Of a stretch of DNA of 64,000 nt, positions 10,604-24,112 are shown piece after piece (the stretch's first letter is position 1; the number at the start of each line of letters is the position of its first letter). The notes under the pieces are model-generated. The model was not told the DNA's origin. It ran no database searches and was given only the letters and a program-made list of their open reading frames with translations. A program made the position numbers and the translations under genes. This DNA is from Osedax frankpressi (lineage: Eukaryota; Annelida; Polychaeta; Sabellida; Siboglinidae): NCBI GenBank assembly GCA_964035775.1, contig OZ038312.1, positions 31,621,855-31,685,854 on the forward strand. Direction: 5' to 3'.

Positions 10604-12899
10604 TGTCATGAGCAAAATGGGTTGCTGAGCAAAGTGGATCGTTTCACGTGACATAATCTGATTTCATTGTATACATTTATAAATAAATTATTTAAAAATG
10701 CAAAACTACAATTAAACAACTAGTAATAATACTGATAAATAAGATATTCTATAATTTATTTTTTTTGTAATATTTAATAAATCTGATGTTATATAAATAA
10801 AATGTGGGCGTGCCAATACGAGTTATAGGCGTATCTAGCTCGAAATTCAAATAATTATAGTAATATATTTCAACATTAAAAATGAATAATTATAATATAT
10901 TAAATGAGATTTACTATTTTTTAAAAAATAGTTCATTCTCTGAAAATACTCCGTATCGAATCAAATTCAACATTAGAAGAATTTTACAGAGATCGGAAAA
11001 TGAAATGTATTTTATTAAAAATGATGGTTACTTTGAGAATATATTATATAATGATTGATTTATAAGAATAACTATGATTATATAATAAGTATAGTTAATT
11101 TATTAAATATTTAACTACTAATTCATTAATGATATCTTAAAAATATCGATATTTATATTTTATTCAATTTAAAAAACTAGCTAAGTATAATTTTAAGTTG
11201 TTTAGAACATCTGCATTTAGTTTGAACTATCTGATACGTCTTCATAATCATTATGTAAACCATATTTCGGCAATACGTTTAGTAAATTGTCAGTCATTTA
11301 TATTTTTTCATTAGTATCATTATCCATTCAATACATATAATAGTTATAATTCATATAATTTTTTTCAATTAATAATTTAATCTCAAATAATTATACTAGT
11401 ATTGATGAAGAGACAGAATGAAGAAGAGAAAATTGTAGTAAGGAATAAAGCTCAGAAAGATGAAATATTAAAAAGTTTTCATTCTAAATCAGGACATTCA
11501 GGAATGTATGTTTATAATATATCAATTTGATAATCTATAATAACAATACTATACTGATTGATGATATACTAATGATATTAATTATATATTAAATAATTAT
11601 ATTAATAATAATAAATCTATAGATTGAGAGTTCCTAATTATTTTGATTTTATTTTAAATAGAAAAAAGACTTTAGGAAAAATTACTGAAAGATATTTTTG
11701 GAAAAGAATGAGGAAAGATGTCGAAGATTATGTATGTTATATTTAAATATTTTGTGTATATATTTCCAAATGTGAAGTATAAATATTTATAAATTAAGAT
11801 TTTAAACCAATAATTAATAGAAAACCTGAAAATTATTTATTTGAAAAAAACAAAAATTAAATAATTGATTTTATAGAAAATAAATGTATTAGTATTATTT
11901 GCGGTGCTTATGCTTGCATGGTTAATGATATGACTAAAATATTTAGATTTTAATTCATACTATATTAATAATCATAATGTATAAAAAGTACTAATATTAA
12001 TATATTACATGTACAGGCGGCAACAGAAATATTAAATATCGAAGAAAAGATTAATATTAACTCAATGAGAATTAATATATTTAATAAATTGACAATATAA
12101 AATTCGGCCTGTCTGTTTTATATAAAACATATTCTATTGGTAGTATTTATGAATATATTATATTTCAAAGTGAATATTTAATATTTTTAATATTTAAAAT
12201 AAAGATATTAAAGATTAAATAAAAGTTATTATAAGTACATAAAAAATTATCAAAATTTATTATTTTACAAAATAAATCATGTTTGTAAAATACATGAACA
12301 AGAATAAGACCAAAGCAACGAAGCGTGATAGATCCGAGTATTGATTACGAGTTTACTGAGTAAATTGCAGCATATACTGCTAAGAATGAACCTAATGCAC
12401 GCAATTTCACGCAATCATGTATATTTCGATGAAATATTATAATAGTAAATTACATATGTGTATTCCAAATAACGTATTTTATATTATGAAAACATCCTAT
12501 GTAACCATAAGGTTATTTGTATAATGAAACGGATACTCTGATATTATTGATCAGATATGCTATTTAAACAGTTATTACTTATTATAATTTTTAAATTATA
12601 ATGTTTATCTATTATGATTGACATGTTGATATTTATCTGATTGACATCTAGAACATCTGATAAATGAATTTATTTTATTCGGAGTAATGGATAATATACA
12701 TAATGATGTATTTTTTTAAAAGTAAGATTAAGCATCCACAAATGTATACATTTTTATATAACCTTATGATACATATATAAAGCAATATATTTTATTTATA
12801 TGATTATTTTTAATTTATTTAACAGTATACGATAATATAAAATACCTTATTTTCAATGCTATAACCCACTTTGCTCAGCAACCCATTTTGCTCATGACA
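10604..12899 (+). mobile_element. Integrase-type (Ginger-like) DNA transposon, copy A
   Basis: Terminal inverted repeats begin TGTCATGAGCAAAATGGG and end with its complement ...GCTCATGACA. GCGG flanks both sides (10600-10603 and 12900-12903), a 4-bp target duplication. Internal coding fragments on the plus strand include a segment with FNIRRIL near 10957. A zinc-binding integrase (HHCC-type) segment follows, with HSKSGHSG near 11481 and ERYFWKRMRKDVEDYV near 11680. TGT...ACA ends, a 4-bp duplication and a retroviral-type integrase without gag or pol are the known traits of Ginger transposons. At 2.3 kb it lacks most of the integrase core and looks inactive. Confidence 0.75.
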
Positions 12900-12903
12900 G
12901 CGG

Positions 12904-14013
12904 TGTCGTATGCAATATGGATTGCTATGCAATATGGATTATAGCATTGAAACTAAGGAAATTCCTATTATCGTATATTGTTAAATACTTTTAAAATAAT
13001 CATAAAAGTAAAATAAATTGCTTTATATAAGTATCTTACGTGTATATAAAAAATCTCGCAATTGATTAAAGCGTAATCTTACTTAAGAAATATACAACAT
13101 AATATATATTATCCATTACTCACAATAAATAAAATTCTTTTATAAGATGTTCTAGATGTCAATCAACTAAATAACCATGGCAATGAAAATAGATAAACAT
13201 TATAATTTTAAAATTATAATTAATAAATTTAATTGTATAGATACTATTTAGTAAATAGTATTTACACAATTCAATTTATTATTTAATTATTAAAAAGCCA
13301 TTTTCTAATAGCATTTTTGATAAATAAATTGAAGTCCCTGTATACCTGTATATATAGATGTTTAAGATAATATAGTATATACAATAATACAAATCTATGA
13401 TTATATATTATAAAATTATAATTTGCCGTAACAAAATAATAAATTCAATATAATAATATAGATCATATATATTTATTATCAATATATTATTAAATATTCA
13501 TACACATATTTTAGGATACATGTATTCAATCAATAAGTACTTTATCTTTGAGAAAGAATGTTTCATTAGAAGCTGATCTTTTATTTTTGATCAATCTTCT
13601 AATGTTAAATATTTGTTTATAAGATGTGTTATCACGAAATTTATTATTTAATAAATAAAATAATATATCATTTGCTAGAATAAAAAAACTCATTATATAA
13701 GATGTTTTTGAAAATAAATATTACTGATTTCAATGAAATTTTGAATTCGAAATTCACATGTAAAAATTTGAATTTTAATTCAAAATACTTTAGACACGCC
13801 TATAAGTAAATAAATAAATTTATCAATATAATATTTTATAAAAATATTATAGTAAAAATGTATTTTAATACAAAATAACTATAAATGCAATTAGTATTTT
13901 TATAGTTTGTACTATATATTTTTAAATAATTGATTTGTAAATGTATACAAAAATATCAGATTATGTCACATGTTATAATCCATATTGCATAGCAATCCAT
14001 ATTGCATACGACA
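12904..14013 (-). mobile_element. Non-autonomous Ginger-like transposon, copy B (inverted)
   Basis: A 1,110-bp element with TIRs starting TGTCGTATGCAATATGG, each TIR containing two direct copies of TATGCAATATGGATT. It is flanked by GCGG on the plus strand at both ends. It reads as the reverse complement of copy C and is almost identical to it. A short coding remnant with FNIRRL (minus strand) matches that of copy A. No integrase remains. Confidence 0.8.
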
Positions 14014-14017
14014 GCGG

Positions 14018-15128
14018 TGTCGTATGCAATATGGATTGCTATGCAATATGGATTATAACATGTGACATAATCTGATATTTTTGTATACATTTACAAATCA
14101 ATTATTTAAAAATATATAGTACAAACTATAAAAATACTAATTGCATTTATAGTTATTTTGTATTAAAATACATTTTTACTATAATATTTTTATAAAATAT
14201 TATATTGATAAATTTATTTATTTACTTATAGGCGTGTCTAAAGTATTTTGAATTAAAATTCAAATTTTTACATGTGAATTTCGAATTCAAAATTTCATTG
14301 AAATCAGTAATATTTATTTTCAAAAACATCTTATATAATGAGTTTTTTTATTCTAGCAAATGATATATTATTTTATTTATTAAATAATAAATTTCGTGAT
14401 AACACATCTTATAAACAAATATTTAACATTAGAAGATTGATCAAAAATAAAAGATCAGCTTCTAATGAAACATTCTTTCTCAAAGATAAAGTACTTATTG
14501 ATTGAATACATGTATCCTAAAATATGTGTATGAATATTTAATAATATATTGATAATAAATATATATGATCTATATTATTATATTGAATTTATTATTTTGT
14601 TACGGCAAATTATAATTTTATAATATATAATCATAGATTTGTATTATTGTATATACTATATTATCTTAAACATCTATATATACAGGTATACAGGGGACTT
14701 CAATTTATTTATCAAAAATGCTATTAGAAAATGGCTTTTTAATAATTAAATAATAAATTGAATTGTGTAAATACTATTTACTAAATAGTATCTATACAAT
14801 TAAATTTATTAATTATAATTTTAAAATTATAATGTTTATCTATTTTCATTGCCATGGTTATTTAGTTGATTGACATCTAGAACATCTTATAAAAGAATTT
14901 TATTTATTGTGAGTAATGGATAATATATATTATGTTGTATATTTCTTAAGTAAGATTACGCTTTAATCAATTGCGAGATTTTTTATATACACGTAAGATA
15001 CGTATATAAAGCAATTTATTTTACTTTTATGATTATTTTAAAAGTATTTAACAATATACGATAATAGGAATTTCCTTAGTTTCAATGCTATAATCCATAT
15101 TGCATAGCAATCCATATTGCATACGACA
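14018..15128 (+). mobile_element. Non-autonomous Ginger-like transposon, copy C
   Basis: 1,111 bp, mirror image of copy B with one obvious single-base length difference, flanked by GCGG at 14014-14017 and 15129-15132. A short open segment (14338-14507) contains FNIRRL, homologous to the first coding block of copy A. Both ends of C also match those of A at lower identity, showing one family with older and younger members. Confidence 0.8.
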
Positions 15129-15132
15129 GCGG

Positions 15133-15266
15133 AATTAAATAAGTTTTAATATTATTGTTTAAAACCGTCACCCGTCAATCAACGTATTCCCAACGATTTC
15201 TCATTAACAAAGAAATTATTAGATAGTGATTTATAAAAAATTTCGATACGTAAATTCCGATACGCC

Positions 15267-15306
<40 letters not shown>

Positions 15307-17056
15307 TCGGTTTCCCAACGGTAAATTTTAATATGCCGCGTATGGACATCGAATTTTATAGCTAGGTAAAATTTAGAATTTCACAATTCAACTCGCTAAA
15401 TTTTAAAAGTGTATACCCTACCGTATACGCGTTGATTCGATATTATTCCATTAATGAGCTAAGCGAAGCTGACCCGAAGCGTATAGAAAATATAAACTGT
15501 ACTAACCCCGGCATAGATAAATTAAGTAAATTAAATACTTATACTTAATACTATTATTTGTATATAGCTTATATTTAAAATATAGCTTTGCATAGCTTTA
15601 TATATTTTTCTATTATTAGATTCGAAATTACAACACTTGTTTTAAAATATATGTACAGGATTAAATGAACACTTTGGTTTCTCGGCGATTAAAATGAACT
15701 CAAATAAGATTAATAAAAATTAATAACGGATTCTGAATCCTTACCCCCAATTATATAAGATGACTATTTCCATAATCTATAAAAAGAATTTTGTGTTTCT
15801 TCAAAAAAGTTCATATACTGTCAATTTTAAAAATGTCTCCTCTCACCTCGGTTCTCGCGCTCGATTTCTCGACTAATATTTAATATTTACCTTAGAAATT
15901 TAAACCTAGCGATAGATAATTGATATTTCTATATATATCTTATATATATTTATATTCGATAAATCAATTTTTAATAACGTAAATAAGTAGTAAAGTTGAA
16001 GATCACTTTTTTCGATTTTACATTTTTAGAGCCGATTTTCGAGTATTAGTTTACTTATTTTTGAAAATAAGTACCATGATATAACCCTCTAACATTCAAT
16101 ATGTATTACATAATTCTGAATGTATTAACTTCGGTATTAATTTACATTATAATTCATTACTATAATGTTAAAAAGTGAAGCATGTCTATCCACTGTACTA
16201 AATTACCAAAGTCTTATATAATTTAATATATATAGTATTTTATACAATATAATATAATATAATAAATAATACATAAGCAACGTTTGCTATATGATTATGT
16301 AATATATAAATATATGTTGAATTTATACATATTTATTTACGTATATAAATAAGTAAACTAACTCGAAAATGATATTATAGAGTTATATAATTATATATTG
16401 TATAATTTTATATAGAGCGTTATATTACTTTATATATCATTCTATTAAGATTCGAAATTAAAACACGTGTTTTAAAATATGTATAGGATTTAATGTACCC
16501 GTTGGTTTCTCGGCGATTAAAGTCGACTCGAATGAGATAATAAAAATTAATAATGTAATCGGAATCCATACCCCGAAATATATAAAATGTCTATTTTCAT
16601 AATCTATAAATCGAATATTTCTAGTTCTTCAAAAAAATTCATATAATCGACCGCGAATTTAAAAAATGTTTCCTCGCACATAGGTTTTCGATTACTCGAC
16701 TTATTTTATATTTACCTTAGGAATTTAAACCTATAGATAGATAATTGATAAAGCTACAAATCCATCATATATTTATATTCTATAAAGTGTCGTAAATAGT
16801 TAGTAAAGTTGAAAAATCACTTTTCGGATTTTATATTTTTTGACCAATTTTATATTTTCTGATTTAATTAAATTAATTTTGAAAATATCTAAATTCTATG
16901 TAATAGCGATTATGTGTATCAGTCTTTTAGTTCGATATTAGATTTCATATCTTGCGAGATATTCGTTGATGGATTTTTATATATTTTATAAAATCGAAAA
17001 CCGAGAATCTCGAGTAATTCGATGAATCACGAATTTCGATGAATCATGCAGCGCTC
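15133..17056. repeat. CpG-rich non-coding segment, right part, with 829-bp tandem duplication
   Basis: It continues the CpG-rich composition seen before 10604. Two imperfect copies are offset by about 829 bases: about 15612-16070 and 16441-16900. Both contain GGTTTCTCGGCGATTAAA, CATAATCTATAAA and TAGTAAAGTTGAA in the same order. A (TA)n tract sits at 15270-15304. No coding potential is seen. Confidence 0.65.
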
Positions 17057-17060
17057 TCAA

Positions 17061-17235
17061 CGTATATAGATACGTATATAGATACGTATATAGATACGTA
17101 TATAGATACGTATATAGATACGTATATAGATACGTATATAGATACGTATATAGATACGTATATAAATACGTATATAGATACGTATATAGATACGTATATA
17201 GATACGTATATAAATACGTATATAGATACGTATAC
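17061..17235. repeat. 12-bp minisatellite CGTATATAGATA
   Basis: About 14 head-to-tail copies, nearly perfect (two carry AAATA for AGATA). The open frames through it (YIDT repeats) come from the repeat only. Confidence 0.95.
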
Positions 17236-17240
17236 GTATA

Positions 17241-17320
17241 CCTATATACGTATATCATACCTATATACGTATATCATACCTATATACGTATATCATACCT
17301 ATATACGTATATAGGTATAT
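17241..17320. repeat. 19-bp minisatellite CCTATATACGTATATCATA
   Basis: Three perfect copies (17241, 17260, 17279) and a diverged partial one directly follow the 12-bp array and share the CGTATAT core. Confidence 0.9.
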
Positions 17321-18720
17321 ATAGGTGATACTATACTAGCGTAAACTTTAATATGAATTTAAATGTATGTACTGTATAGACTGATTCATGACATGATATA
17401 TTTAAATTAGATGACATGATATATTTATTCACTACAAGTATACAGTTTGGGTTTATGTTTTGAAGTTAGATTCGGGTTTGGATTAGTTTTGGGTTTGGGT
17501 TTGGATTTGAAAAAAAAATTTAATAAATCTAATGCTAGGTTTCTATAATTATAATGTTTGTATTTAGATTTTTTTGGGTATAGGTTTGGTTTACGTTTGG
17601 ATTTAGTTATAGATTTGGGTTTGGTTTTGACAAAATTTTGAGGCTATACATTAACCCTAAAGATCTAAGTATGGTTACCCAACTACACTAATTTATTAAA
17701 TATATAATGGTTAATGTGTTATATATACTATATATTATATGAGGCAGGGGTTTCTATCTGTGTATGAATATAGTTCTGAGTGGGTTTTTTTAAAAATAAA
17801 TTTGATGCTAGGGTATGTTCTCATCCACAGATTTGTAATATATTTTAATATAAATCTATATACATTTATATATAATATACATAACATATTCGATATCGAT
17901 AATTACGAATAAAATGCATTAACACCTAGCATATAGAATATATGAACTATATTATGCACCAATATTATGGTACAATCAATTTTTAAAAAAAAATGTAATA
18001 TATTTTTATTATTTATTTAACTTATTTTTTATGAATTTCTGTCAGCAATATCATCCAATTAAAATACTTAAAATTATTAATATTTATCTCTACACTTTAT
18101 ATATATTGCTATCGACAATAACTTGCGCTTGTTAACATATATAATTTATTTACATTACCTATAATAATTAACATATATAATTTATTTACATTACCTATGG
18201 TAATAAAACATATTTACACCATCCTATTTACTGAGGTATACTTATTACTTTGACATTCTTTAGAGACAAATATAAATTCAGTATGCAATGCTATTACGCA
18301 ATGATAATGTTGATACATTATGTAATTAAATCCAAGATAACGAATTATTTTTTTTAATATTAACATATATATTTATAGCAATGTAAATTTTATTGGAATT
18401 TTTGAATCACCTTTCTGCATATAGTATATATAGGTCTAATTTGATAAACATTCAATATCATTAATCTATCAATAAATGAACTAAATTGTATACCATTGTA
18501 AATATATGCATTCATATATACTTTCTATATAATTCACATTATACTGTAAGAAAGTAGCACTATTCTATTGACCTATATATATTGATGCAGTGGTCAACGT
18601 TTATTTACATTGAAACCGTCGATATTTAATAAACTATATTCTACGTCGTTGGGCGACTATAACTCGCCAGAAAGGTATTTAATCATCGTCAAATAGACTT
18701 TTGTAACACAGAAGATAAAG
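17321..18720. other. Intergenic region upstream of the SLC25 gene
   Basis: No gene is seen. At 17443-17640 there are many scattered GGGTTT/GGTTTGG motifs in an otherwise AT-rich background; the rest is AT-rich filler. Confidence 0.55.
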
Positions 18721-18728
18721 AGGTATCC

Positions 18729-18776
18729 CACGTGACGAATTCAGAGATCAGAGCAGACGAATTGCCTATATATATA
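18729..18776 (+). promoter_or_regulatory. Candidate promoter of the SLC25 gene (E-box and TATA-like)
   Basis: A CACGTG E-box at 18729-18734 and a TATATATATA run at 18767-18776 lie 115 and 77 bases before the ATG, in a patch with balanced base composition. In an AT-rich genome the TATA match is weak evidence. Confidence 0.35.
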
Positions 18777-18843
18777 CTCGACGTAAACATAAAACTGTTT
18801 AAACCCTGGAAATTCGGTTTATGTTTGTTATTTTTATATTCTG

Positions 18844-18892
18844 ATGTCGAATCATCCTTTATTACATGATTACATAGCCGGGGCAATTGGAG
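18844..18892 (+). CDS. SLC25 gene, exon 1
   Basis: It encodes MSNHPLLHDYIAGAIG plus one base of Gly17, the start of helix 1. The donor is GGAG|GTTTGT (phase 1). Confidence 0.88.
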
Positions 18893-19394
18893 GTTTGTAC
18901 ACGTGTGCATTTCGCAATACACCTTCTCAAATTTTAGATGATTTTAGCAAATAATGTACTTATCATATATAATTATGTATTATCTATTGTAGAAATTTTG
19001 TAAAATAATATTTGTGTATAAACTAAATATTTTAATTAATAATGATATATATATATATATATATATATTAATAAATTCTACTTAAAATAATTCTATTAAT
19101 ATACAAATAATACTATATTGTAATATTACTATTATCAGTTAAATTTAATTGCTATGTTCCTAAGTAACCATCCAAATCATTAACGTATTGTATACATATA
19201 TTCCTTATGTAAATAAAATATATTAATTGATCTTGTATTTAAATATTTATATAATGATATATACTATTCACATATCGACCCATTCTAATACAATTGTTTT
19301 GTTGAAATAAGTATTACTTTAAAATCAAATGATATACTATAATTTAAAAATATATTTTATAAAAATTACTTCACCCCTTCTCTGAGGTTATCAA

Positions 19395-19428
<34 letters not shown>

Positions 19429-20128
19429 ATTTATATATAGAGAGATATAGATATTCGCATTTCATAATTTATTTTTGTTTATACAAATCAAATAATTTGA
19501 TTAAACTATTATATAACACAGTTTTCTGTGTAACTACCAACAATTGTTAGCTTTTAAAAGATTGAAATTGAAATTGTTTTGTTAAATAACAGCAATCATA
19601 CAATGAGTATAGTTTATTACTGATTTATAGCTGACTTTGTTATATACGTATATCTAAATTTTGGTATTAGGTTCCGTCAGATTAAGTTGATCTTATTTAC
19701 GTAATAATTCAGCAAAGTATTGGTAATTATAAGTGAATTGTTATTATATGGACGTTTGATTTGTAAAGCATTGTATATGCTAACAATGGTTTAATTTTGG
19801 TTATATGTAGGTGTGTGTGTATGTATATATTTAGATGTGTATACATATATGGTTATTTGGCTATATATATGTATCTAATTGTAATCGTAATATATTTAAA
19901 AACCAGATTATGTAACTATTATACAATCTTATATAAGTATTTTAAATACAAAATAAATATAATATGTTTAAGGCAAATAAAATACATTTTTATTAAATAG
20001 CAAAATATTAAATGATCTGGAATATTGCAAAAAACTATTGCAAAAAATTATAATTTACAATTTTAATTTTAATTGACCTGCATTTAATTTATTTATTAAT
20101 GTTATTATTAATTGTATCTTATTATATT

Positions 20129-20200
<72 letters not shown>

Positions 20201-21792
20201 TACATGATTTCTTCACACAGGCTCAGCTGGATTATTGATTGGACATCCTCTGGATACAGTCAAAGTTTGAATATTATTTATATTTCTATAATGATATATA
20301 ATGCTATATATATTCATATATATTATATTATATGTAATATTTAACATAATATTATATAGAATATTATATATTTAATATTTAATAACTAAAATAAAATTCT
20401 ATTGTATTTTAGTAGCCATATTATTATTAAAATATATTTGTTATTGGATTATAGCATGCTTTATGGGAGGACACCACTTTATACTTTAATTATAATATAT
20501 ATAAAAATATTCCATATCCTTCGATATGATATAATTTACTTTATTTAATAAAAACTAATAATATATCAATTTATAATAAAATTGGTAATATATAAATAAT
20601 ATTAATTGATCTCTGTTACCTTTAATAACATTAATAACATTAATATGTAATATTATATAGAACGAATATCCTATATACTTATTTTGAAGTTCACGACGAA
20701 AGTGTATTCATAAAAACTATATTTACTATACAATGTATAGTATACATCAAGGCATTGGCTAGACAGGCTGTGAACTATTGTCGTGCGCAATTTGTACTGA
20801 TATTTGTAGGGTGTAATTTGTAGGGGTTCTCTGGTGGTTGTATATTTAGAAGCGCCGTTTAAATATTAATATAATTCTAACATTTGAAAATTTACTTTAT
20901 ATATATAAATAACGTGCAGATGATTTATTTATGAGATTTTAGACATTTATAAGATAAAGTTAATTTAGAATATTATCAATTATACCAATTTTTTTTTCCA
21001 AATTAGATTTATATATTTCGACGCGCTATCTCGCAATGTAGACAACGCACGCCACATTTTCTATCAGCACGTAGCCCTAGCTGTCAATCTCACTTTTAAG
21101 TGACGTGTCTATCAAGAATTGTAAATATTATGATATTTTTACTATAAATATGAATATAAATTATTCATAAAATATAATAATATATTTAAATTTCACATAA
21201 ATCTGTTTCATGGCATAGTAACTGTACTATATAGTACTAATCTTGTGGTATATAAATTATATTTTATAATAATTTTTTACAACGAAAATAATCTAGGTCA
21301 TGAACCCAATACAAATTGCGCAGCAGGACAAATTGCGCACGACACTGCTACATTGTTTACAAATAATTTTATGAATTATTTTTATAATTTTCATATCTTT
21401 GTGGTTCATACATGGTTGATTATTAAATATAGATATTACATTGATATCAATAGAACTTCTACTAGTTACCGATGTAAATAGGAAAGTATGTGGAATATGC
21501 ATATTTATTTTCAATATAACATTTTTTCATACCATATATGGAATAAACTTTGCTACATTGTTTACAAATAATTTTATGAATTATTTTTATAATTTCCATA
21601 CTTTGTGGTTCATACATGGTTGTTTATTAAATATAGATTGACATTGAATATACATTATTAAATATACATTGATATCAATAGAACTTCTATTAGTTACCGA
21701 TGTAAATAGGAAAGTATGTGGAAAATGCATATTTATTTTCAATATAACATTTTTTCATACCATATATGGAATAAACTTGAAATAACTAATTA

Positions 21793-21839
<47 letters not shown>

Positions 21840-23575
21840 TGGTTAATTTGATATATTACTTAAAATTTATATTTTTAATGTAGCTATTACTAGAACTTGA
21901 GCATATATGATATATGAAAACTAGTTTTCAAAAACTTATTTCAAAACAAAAAGTTAACAATTATTTGTAAACAATGTAGCATAGTTCACAGCCTATCTAT
22001 CCAATGCCATAGATCAATAAGAAATAAATAGTGTATAATAATAGACAATATTACCAGTAATCTTGGATAATAAACATTATTTCATTTCTTATTTATAGAT
22101 TGTGAATTTATTTATTTTTAAATCGATCTTCATCTTAAATTAAAACTTATTCTAAGTAAGTAGGACATTCATTATATATAATAATTAATATTATCATTAG
22201 TTTTTAATATTTTCATTTAATCCCATTACATTGCATACAATTGATGGATTTACCATTACACATACATTTTGTATATTTACATATTTAACATCATTTATTA
22301 TTATTGTATGTGTAATAACATTGACGAGCTATCCTCTAAGTATACCGAATGAGATATACTATACTATCAATGTACATTAATGCAAATACACTAACTGAGA
22401 TATACCATCATATTAATGTACATTAATCGTTAAGCAACACATTATATCATAATATAATTTTTAATTTGTTATATTTATAATATAATTGTATTTATTTATT
22501 TCTTGAAGAGCTTTATATATAAATAGTGCATATAATGATATGTTTTATGGGTTATATCATAATATGGCAATACACATAATATGTATACATACATAATTGG
22601 CATATCATTGAGATTTATTAATAATTTAATAGTTCAATTAACTTTGTTAGTTATTTTACCTTTAGCGTTTATTTTGGGATAATATTATTTACGAAGAAAA
22701 GATTAACAGACATGTATTTTAGTAACTAGTAATTTAAAATTATATATTGAAATTGTTATTTAAAACTATATTTGGATATAAATTTTATTTTCGAAATAAT
22801 TATTATGTATTTATTCGGATTTCAAAAATAAAATAAATTTATTGTAAACTACTATTTCAATAATTAATAACATCTAATATTGATTAATAAAAAAGTCAAT
22901 TCCCTTTATTAAAAAACGTTTAAACAATACATATTATATCTATATTAAAAAGTATATAAATAATGTATAAATTAGAAGCTAAACTATTCCTAACATTGTG
23001 TTTACTACTTGTGGGTAACCTTTATATTTCTCAGATATAATTTATTTCATAATTACTTATTAATTTATTTAATGTATATATAGATATCTTATATTACAAT
23101 ATTAAAATATAATACTATATTAGTATTATATCACACATTCTCCATGTTACAACGAAATACATTATAATTGTTACATTATAATAAATATGATATATATTTT
23201 AAAAAAGAGTTAGACCACATGACCACGACATGAATGTTAAATTGTTTAATTTCATAGAACTCGCAAAATAGTAGCTATAGGTCGAGTTCTTAACTCAGAT
23301 AAATCAATTAAGAGTGAAAGAACCATATACAGTAAATAATCAACATATTCATTCTTTCATTGAATAGTTTATTTATTATATGTATTTTGACCTCTTCGCC
23401 GTAGTCATGGCTACGAATAGGTTATGCTAAACTAACTATAGTGTAACTCCTTATAAAATAACTCGCTGTAGTTTAACTTTCTATTCCGAACTACCTTTAG
23501 TCGATAGAACTTGTTCCGCCAATCTTTTATTACAGAGTTTAGTCTGATCGCAATGGTTATCCAGATTTGAAAGTA

Positions 23576-23642
<67 letters not shown>

Positions 23643-24073
23643 TTATGTATTGAATTCCTATTCCAAATTCCATCGATATTACTTCCGGTAGAGAATAATA
23701 GAGTTACTACATATTCGCCAGTATTTGTAGTTAGGTTCAATAATAGCGATTCATTAAAAAACAGTTATAAAGTTTAGTACTCTACCTGATAGCGGGTACT
23801 ACTTAACAGTTACACTACCCGCCGGGTAGTGTAACTGTGAAGAGATTATATTCTAAGGTATTTAATATTACGGCCTAAAATATCGCACGAAGGTGTGAAG
23901 CGATATCCGAGATCAACTTAAAAACAAGCTTGCTTATCGCATATTGACGATTAAATTGCAATAATTACTAGGAATTGATTCAAGTCTATTCAATAATAAT
24001 AATTTGAGACATTATAATTTATAGTATATTATATAACATTATGAATATATAATTATATATATATATATATATA

Positions 24074-24112
<39 letters not shown>

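Larger units (their letters stand above)
20751..22008. mobile_element. TIR element with 8-9 bp target duplication, carrying a nested MITE
   Basis: The ends are inverted repeats: 20751 begins GGCATTGGCTAGACAGGCTG and the complement of 22008 begins GGCATTGGATAGATAGGCTG. The match continues for about 50 bases once the nested insertion is removed. Flanking ATACATCAA (20742-20750) and ATAGATCAA (22009-22017) match at 8 of 9 positions. Inside are a 205/228-bp direct duplication and (TA)n at 21797-21836. No transposase was found; the duplication length would suit hAT or a similar superfamily. Confidence 0.65.

Noticed and set aside
12904-15128. Inverted duplication of a single element with its flank
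   Set aside because: The GCGG flanks keep one orientation at all junctions, which fits separate insertions better.
17039-17314. YIDT and TYLY repeat peptides
   Set aside because: They are translations of the 12-bp minisatellite.
23432-23740. Minus-strand 102-codon frame containing IYIYIY
   Set aside because: It is held open by a (TA)n tract, with no domain or splice support.
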